32,125 nucleotides of DNA. Source: Acidimicrobiales bacterium. Lineage in GTDB: Bacteria; Actinomycetota; Acidimicrobiia; Acidimicrobiales; MedAcidi-G1. Position 1 is the first letter of the stretch, and the number at the start of each line of letters is the position of its first letter. The notes under the pieces were generated by a model, which ran no database searches, was not told where the DNA came from, and saw only the letters and a program-made list of their open reading frames with translations. Position numbers and translations under genes: made by a program. Shown here in pieces: positions 28,461 through 32,125 of the stretch. The stretch covers positions 1 through 32,125 of the forward strand of contig JAERSW010000090.1 of assembly GCA_016845305.1 (NCBI GenBank). Reading direction: 5' to 3'.

Positions 28461-29516
28461 ATGGGCATCGACAAGGACCTGTTGGGGAAGTACACGCTGA
28501 CCACGTGGGGCTACAAGCAGGGCGAGATGGTCGGCCTGATGATCCACCTCGGGGTGCGCCTCGGGATCTACGAGGCCCTCGACGGGGCCGGCCCCGTCAC
28601 CGCCGAGGAGCTGTCGCTGGCCACCGGGCTGCACGAACGCTGGCTGCGGGAGTGGTTGCGGGCCCAGGGCGCCGCCGAGCTGCTGGTCACCGCGGACGGC
28701 GAGACGTTCGAGCTGGAGACCGAGGCCGCCATGGTGCTGGCCCGCCGGGACACGCCGACGTACGCGGCGGGCGTGTTCGGCTCGATCCGGGATCCGAGGG
28801 TGGCCGACGGCCTGGCCGAGGCGTTCCGCACCGGGATCGGCCTCTCCTACGACGACCAGGGCGAGGGCTCGGAGATGCACGTCGAGGCGATGCTGGCCCC
28901 GATGGCCCGGGCCCTCCTGGTGCCGACGGTCCTGCCCGCCCTCGACGGCGTCGCCGACCGCCTGGCCGCCGGGGCGAAGGTGGTCGACGTGGGGTGCGGG
29001 GCCGGCCTGGCGTTGCAGTTGATGGCCGAGGCGTGGCCGGAGAGCACCTACGAGGGCTACGACGTGTCGGAGCGGGCCGTGGCCGTCGCCCGGGAGCGGT
29101 TCGAGGGCGTGGACAACATCACCATCCACCTGGCCGGCGGCGAGGACGTGCCCCCGACCGGGGACGTCGACCTGGTGATGACCCTGGACTGCCTGCACGA
29201 CATGCCCCGGCCCGACCTGGCCATGGGGGCCATCCGGTCGGCCATCGCGGATGACGGCACGTGGCTGGTCAAGGAGATCAAGTCGGCGCCCGAGTGGGGC
29301 CGCAACCTCCGAAACCCGATGCTGGCCATGATGTACTCGACGTCGGTGGCCACCTGCATGGCGTCGGCCATGTCGACCGAGGACGGGTTGGGGCTCGGGA
29401 CGCTGGGCCTGAACCCGGTGGCGTTGGAGGAGATGGTGACCGAGGCGGGCTTCACCCGCTTCGCCATGCACGACTTCGAGGACCCGACCAACCTCTACTA
29501 CGAGGTCCGTCCCTGA
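28461..29516 (+). CDS. Class I SAM-dependent methyltransferase with N-terminal winged helix
   Basis: This 351-residue protein has an N-terminal winged-helix/dimerisation region (about 20-95: GLMIHLGVRLGIYEALDGAGPVTAEELSLATGLHERWLREWLRAQGAAELL) and a Rossmann methyltransferase domain with motif I VDVGCGAG (175-182) and acidic motif II YEGYDVSERAV. The layout resembles mycobacterial Rv2258c-type and O-methyltransferase-like enzymes; the substrate is unknown. ATG 28461 has GGGAGG (28447-28452) 8 bases upstream, a classical ribosome site, so it is probably a separate unit from the Rieske gene 55 bases before. Confidence 0.85.
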   Translation: MGIDKDLLGKYTLTTWGYKQGEMVGLMIHLGVRLGIYEALDGAGPVTAEELSLATGLHERWLREWLRAQGAAELLVTADGETFELETEAAMVLARRDTPTYAAGVFGSIRDPRVADGLAEAFRTGIGLSYDDQGEGSEMHVEAMLAPMARALLVPTVLPALDGVADRLAAGAKVVDVGCGAGLALQLMAEAWPESTYEGYDVSERAVAVARERFEGVDNITIHLAGGEDVPPTGDVDLVMTLDCLHDMPRPDLAMGAIRSAIADDGTWLVKEIKSAPEWGRNLRNPMLAMMYSTSVATCMASAMSTEDGLGLGTLGLNPVALEEMVTEAGFTRFAMHDFEDPTNLYYEVRP

Positions 29517-29538
29517 CCGACCCGTCGGGGCGTCCGGC

Positions 29539-30090
29539 CTACCGGAGGTCGAAGAAGGTCCGGCGGTCCCGGTCGGGCGAGACCTCGAGGAACATCACGA
29601 GGTCGCCGGCATCCGAGCGGTCGACGATGAAACAGACCTGGCCGGAGACCCGGTCCCCGTCGGCGAGCACCCGCAGTTGCCACAGGAGGTCGTCGGTGCA
29701 GTGGCCGCGGTAGTAGCGGTACAGGCGCCTCGACGGCCCGACGGCCTTCAGTCCGCGGAGGGCCCGCATGGCGAAGTCCTCGCCCTGGCCGAGGTACGAC
29801 ATCTCCAGGCCGACAGCGACGACGAGGGCGTCCGCGGGCTTGGCCGGTCGCCCCGGCTCGGTGCGACCGAGGGTCACGGCTGCCTCGGGGACCTCGAGTG
29901 ACCACCCGCCGTCGATCCTCACCTCCTGACCGATGGGGAACGGGTTGTGGGGTGATCCGTCCGGTGGGACGACTGCCACCGTGGCACTCGTCGTGGAGGT
30001 CGGAGCCCTCGTCGCCGACGGCGGATCCGGTGGATCCTCGGCACACCCGAGAGCCAGGGTCAGGATCGCCGACACCACCCACCCCCGCAT
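29539..30090 (-). CDS. Small exported lipoprotein, DUF4352-like
   Basis: This 183-residue protein has a short signal MRGWVVSAILTLALGC; C16 is the likely lipid site, though the lipobox (ALGC) has Ala at -3 instead of the usual Leu. A Pro/Thr/Ser linker follows (17-45). The rest has the outline of a DUF4352/telokin-like beta sandwich, with two Cys (in RGHCTDD and GQVCFIV) that could form a disulfide, and strands ending SGQVCFIVDRSDAGDLVMFLE in the usual place. Function is unknown. ATG 30090 lies 6 bases after TACGGT (minus strand). It converges on the methyltransferase gene. Confidence 0.7.
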   Translation of the reverse strand: MRGWVVSAILTLALGCAEDPPDPPSATRAPTSTTSATVAVVPPDGSPHNPFPIGQEVRIDGGWSLEVPEAAVTLGRTEPGRPAKPADALVVAVGLEMSYLGQGEDFAMRALRGLKAVGPSRRLYRYYRGHCTDDLLWQLRVLADGDRVSGQVCFIVDRSDAGDLVMFLEVSPDRDRRTFFDLR

Positions 30091-30096
30091 GCCCTC

Positions 30097-30102
30097 ACCG
30101 TA
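30097..30102 (-). promoter_or_regulatory. -10 element of the lipoprotein gene
   Basis: TACGGT on the minus strand ends 6 bases before ATG 30090. The GAGGG just after it could also serve as a weak ribosome site. Confidence 0.5.
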
Positions 30103-30153
30103 GGGGAGGCCTCCCTGTCGGGTGCCCGATGCCGGTTCCGAGGGGCGACGCGG

Positions 30154-32125
30154 TCAGTCGTCGCGGAGGCGGCGGGCCAGGTCTCGGCCGATGACCACCA
30201 CGACGTCGGCCGACCGCACCCGGGCCACCGACCGCTGGGGGACAAACCCGGTGTCCGAGGGCATCGGCTCGACGCGCAGGTAGGGCGAGACGGCCTCCCG
30301 GACGGCCCGGGCGTCGCCGAGGTGTCCGGGGCGGTAGTAGGCGAATGACTCGTCGACCGACTCGGCGTTGCCCGGTCGGGCCGTGTCGTAGCCCGCCTCG
30401 TCGAGCATCCCGGTGGTCAGGCCGGCCACGCCGCCGAGGCCGGAGCCGTTGGCCACGAACACCCGGACCTCGTCCGGCGGGAGGCGGGGCGGCTCGAGGC
30501 CGGTGACCGGCAGTCCGGACCGGTCCATCACCACCGGAGGGCCGACCGTCACCAGGCAGCCGCCGGACTCGCCGAAGCCGACGCCCTGTCGGCAGGGGTG
30601 CTGGTAGCGGCGGACCTGGAGGGTGCGGAGGTGCCGGTCGTCGACCGTGGTCGGCCGCATGTCCGGGACGTCCACGGGCCCGACGTTGGCCAGCGCCACC
30701 TGGAGGCCCAGCAGGCTGGGGTCCGGCCCGGCCAGTTCGGCGGCCCGGGCCAGCCACCGCACCAGGCTGCAGGTCTCGACCACCGTGCGGTGGACGTCGT
30801 CGGCCGGGTCCTCGACGAGCGGGACCGACGAGCCGGTGGCCTCGGCCCACGTCCGGGCGCACATGCGGTCGAAGGGCCGCCGCTCGGCGTCGTCCTGCCG
30901 TTGCGAGCCGGTGGCCGAGGCGTCGACGACCAGCGCGCCGTCGTAGTGGTCGCCGGCCGGGGTCCCTCCGAACTCGGCCACCCGGGCCGCCACGGCGTCG
31001 AGGCCCTGGCCGTCGAGGCCGGACTGGATGAAGAGCGGCTTCGGCATGCCCTGGTCGAGCATCTCCAGGACCAGCCACGGCAGCGACGTCATGCCCAGCA
31101 GGGGGACGACCACGTCCACCCCGTCGTCGACCATGGCGGCGACCGCGGTGGTCAGGCCCACCCGGCAGGTCGTGGTGCCCTCGCACCCCACCTGGTAGGC
31201 GACCGGCTCGATCCCGGTGCCGTCGAGGGCGCCGACGATGGACGCCACCAGGTCGTCGGAGCGCTGCGGGGCGTCGGGCAGCACGATCCCGACGGTGGCG
31301 TCGTCGAGCAGTCCCTGGTCGAGGGCGGTGAGGAGCGCCAGGCGGAGCCCCGAGCGGTCGCCCACCTCGAGGGACTGCACGAGGCCGCCGGCCCGGACCA
31401 GGTCGCGGTCGGACACCCCAGCGGTCGTCAGGTGGGCCGTCCGGTTCATGGGCCCGAGGCACCCCGCGGCGGTGCCGGGGATGGGCGTGACGGCGAGGAC
31501 GACGGCGGCCCGGTGGACCTCCACGGCCTCCAGGCAGGTGGCCTCACGGAGGGTGTCGATGTCGAGGCCGCCGCCGCCGAGGGCCGACACCTCCACGGTG
31601 TGCAGCTCCAGGGCGCGGCCGTGGATCCCGCCACACGGGCCGTTGACCAGGTCCACGAAGGCCCGGACCATGCCGTCGACGTCGCCGACCGGTACGCCGA
31701 AGCCGATCCGGGGCAGCTCGTCGAGACGGGTGGCCACGTGGACGACGGTGATCGCCTCGGCCGAGATCCCCGGCTCGACGTCGACGGGGGCCGCCTCGGG
31801 CGGGTCGTCGGCCGGGCGGCAGAAGGCGTCCAGGCCGCTGAATCGGCCCGCACGGTCGAAGGACCGCTGGAACTCGGCGAAGAGGCCGCCACGCGGATCC
31901 GGATAGGCGCCGTCGACCACCGGCCCTTCGGGGAGCGCCTCCACCGCCGCCACGGGTGACACCTCCTCGGCGGGCACCGTGGCGCCGGAGGTGGTCGGTG
32001 TCCCTGCCGTGGTGGATGTGGTGGAGGACGACGTGGTGGAGGACGTGGTGGGCGAGGAGCTGGTGGCGGGAGCCTCGGTGGTGGCCGGAGGGGCGGCCGT
32101 CGTGGCGGGCGGGGTCGAGGTGGAC
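30154..32125 (-). CDS. Exported fusion: Ser/Thr/Pro linker, periplasmic-binding-protein-like region and LytR_C domain; 5' end outside window
   Basis: The frame is open for 656 codons up to the right edge, so the N-terminus is missing. The first 50 visible residues are almost only Ser, Thr, Pro and Ala (low-complexity, 31978-32125), as in cell-wall-spanning linkers. The middle (about 100-500) resembles a type 1 periplasmic-binding / branched-chain amino-acid receptor fold: a first lobe around GIHGRALELHTVEVSALGG, TPIPGTAAGCLGPMNRTAH, then VGIVLPDAPQ and VDVVVPLLGMTSLPWLVLEML. The last 100 residues (EVRVFVANGSGLGGVAGLTTGML...SADVVVVIGRDLARRL) are a LytR_C domain. LytR_C usually follows an LCP cell-wall ligase, which is absent here. 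The role is unknown; a surface ligand sensor or wall-linked receptor is possible. Confidence 0.72.
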   Translation of the reverse strand, partial: STSTPPATTAAPPATTEAPATSSSPTTSSTTSSSTTSTTAGTPTTSGATVPAEEVSPVAAVEALPEGPVVDGAYPDPRGGLFAEFQRSFDRAGRFSGLDAFCRPADDPPEAAPVDVEPGISAEAITVVHVATRLDELPRIGFGVPVGDVDGMVRAFVDLVNGPCGGIHGRALELHTVEVSALGGGGLDIDTLREATCLEAVEVHRAAVVLAVTPIPGTAAGCLGPMNRTAHLTTAGVSDRDLVRAGGLVQSLEVGDRSGLRLALLTALDQGLLDDATVGIVLPDAPQRSDDLVASIVGALDGTGIEPVAYQVGCEGTTTCRVGLTTAVAAMVDDGVDVVVPLLGMTSLPWLVLEMLDQGMPKPLFIQSGLDGQGLDAVAARVAEFGGTPAGDHYDGALVVDASATGSQRQDDAERRPFDRMCARTWAEATGSSVPLVEDPADDVHRTVVETCSLVRWLARAAELAGPDPSLLGLQVALANVGPVDVPDMRPTTVDDRHLRTLQVRRYQHPCRQGVGFGESGGCLVTVGPPVVMDRSGLPVTGLEPPRLPPDEVRVFVANGSGLGGVAGLTTGMLDEAGYDTARPGNAESVDESFAYYRPGHLGDARAVREAVSPYLRVEPMPSDTGFVPQRSVARVRSADVVVVIGRDLARRLRDD

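Noticed and set aside
31978-32125. Minisatellite-like repeat at the right edge
   Set aside because: It is a low-complexity Ser/Thr/Pro/Ala coding linker inside the LytR_C fusion gene, without a fixed repeat unit.

Overview
The window is about 70% or more G+C, is densely coded, and carries a housekeeping gene order typical of Actinomycetota: leuS, comEA-comEC, holA, rpsT, lepA, hrcA-dnaJ-rsmE, secA-prfB-ftsEX. A BldD-like regulator between rsmE and secA supports that phylum. The compact gene order and the many genes whose -10 element sits directly in front of the start codon suggest an acidimicrobial lineage, but this is an inference from gene content and no tree was built. No rRNA, CRISPR array, insertion sequence, integrase or prophage gene was seen.

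Bases 1-6603 are accessory. A CsoR-type copper repressor and a Cu+ P-type ATPase diverge from a 25-bp gap. A beta-propeller-like gene overlaps the csoR stop and runs off the left edge. A membrane fatty-acid-hydroxylase/sterol-desaturase follows the ATPase. Next comes an AbiEi/AbiEii (type IV toxin-antitoxin) pair with an A+T-richer leader, a strong Shine-Dalgarno and inverted repeats, unlike its neighbours, and then a small FMN/F420 split-barrel protein.

Bases 6604-12103 hold a tRNA-Ala(GGC) with its own terminator, leuS, a convergent pair (APH-like kinase and PAC2-family protein), and a thioredoxin-TPR (YbbN/CnoX-like) gene transcribed divergently from the kinase. Bases 12183-16457 form an overlapping operon comEA-comEC-folP-like-holA. 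The ComEC has a C-terminal domain without metallo-beta-lactamase histidines, and the DHPS-like protein has altered substrate loops. rpsT converges on holA and diverges from lepA.

Bases 16855-28405 cover translation, protein folding and secretion: lepA; hrcA-dnaJ-rsmE; the BldD-like regulator with a near-intact c-di-GMP signature; secA-prfB; and ftsE-ftsX followed by a Rieske protein. Two very small reading frames bridge into ftsE and ftsX with stop/start geometry typical of translational coupling. The last 27 bases of lepA, including the stop, occur again 40 bases downstream with only synonymous changes, which looks like a recombination scar.

Bases 28461-32125 hold a methyltransferase, a small lipoprotein, and a large exported protein that joins a Ser/Thr/Pro linker, a periplasmic-binding-protein-like region and a LytR_C domain; it continues beyond the right edge. 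At least ten genes start 6-10 bases after a TANNNT hexamer, so leaderless transcription appears to be the default here. The AbiE pair, the split-barrel gene, comEA, rpsT and the methyltransferase are the exceptions.
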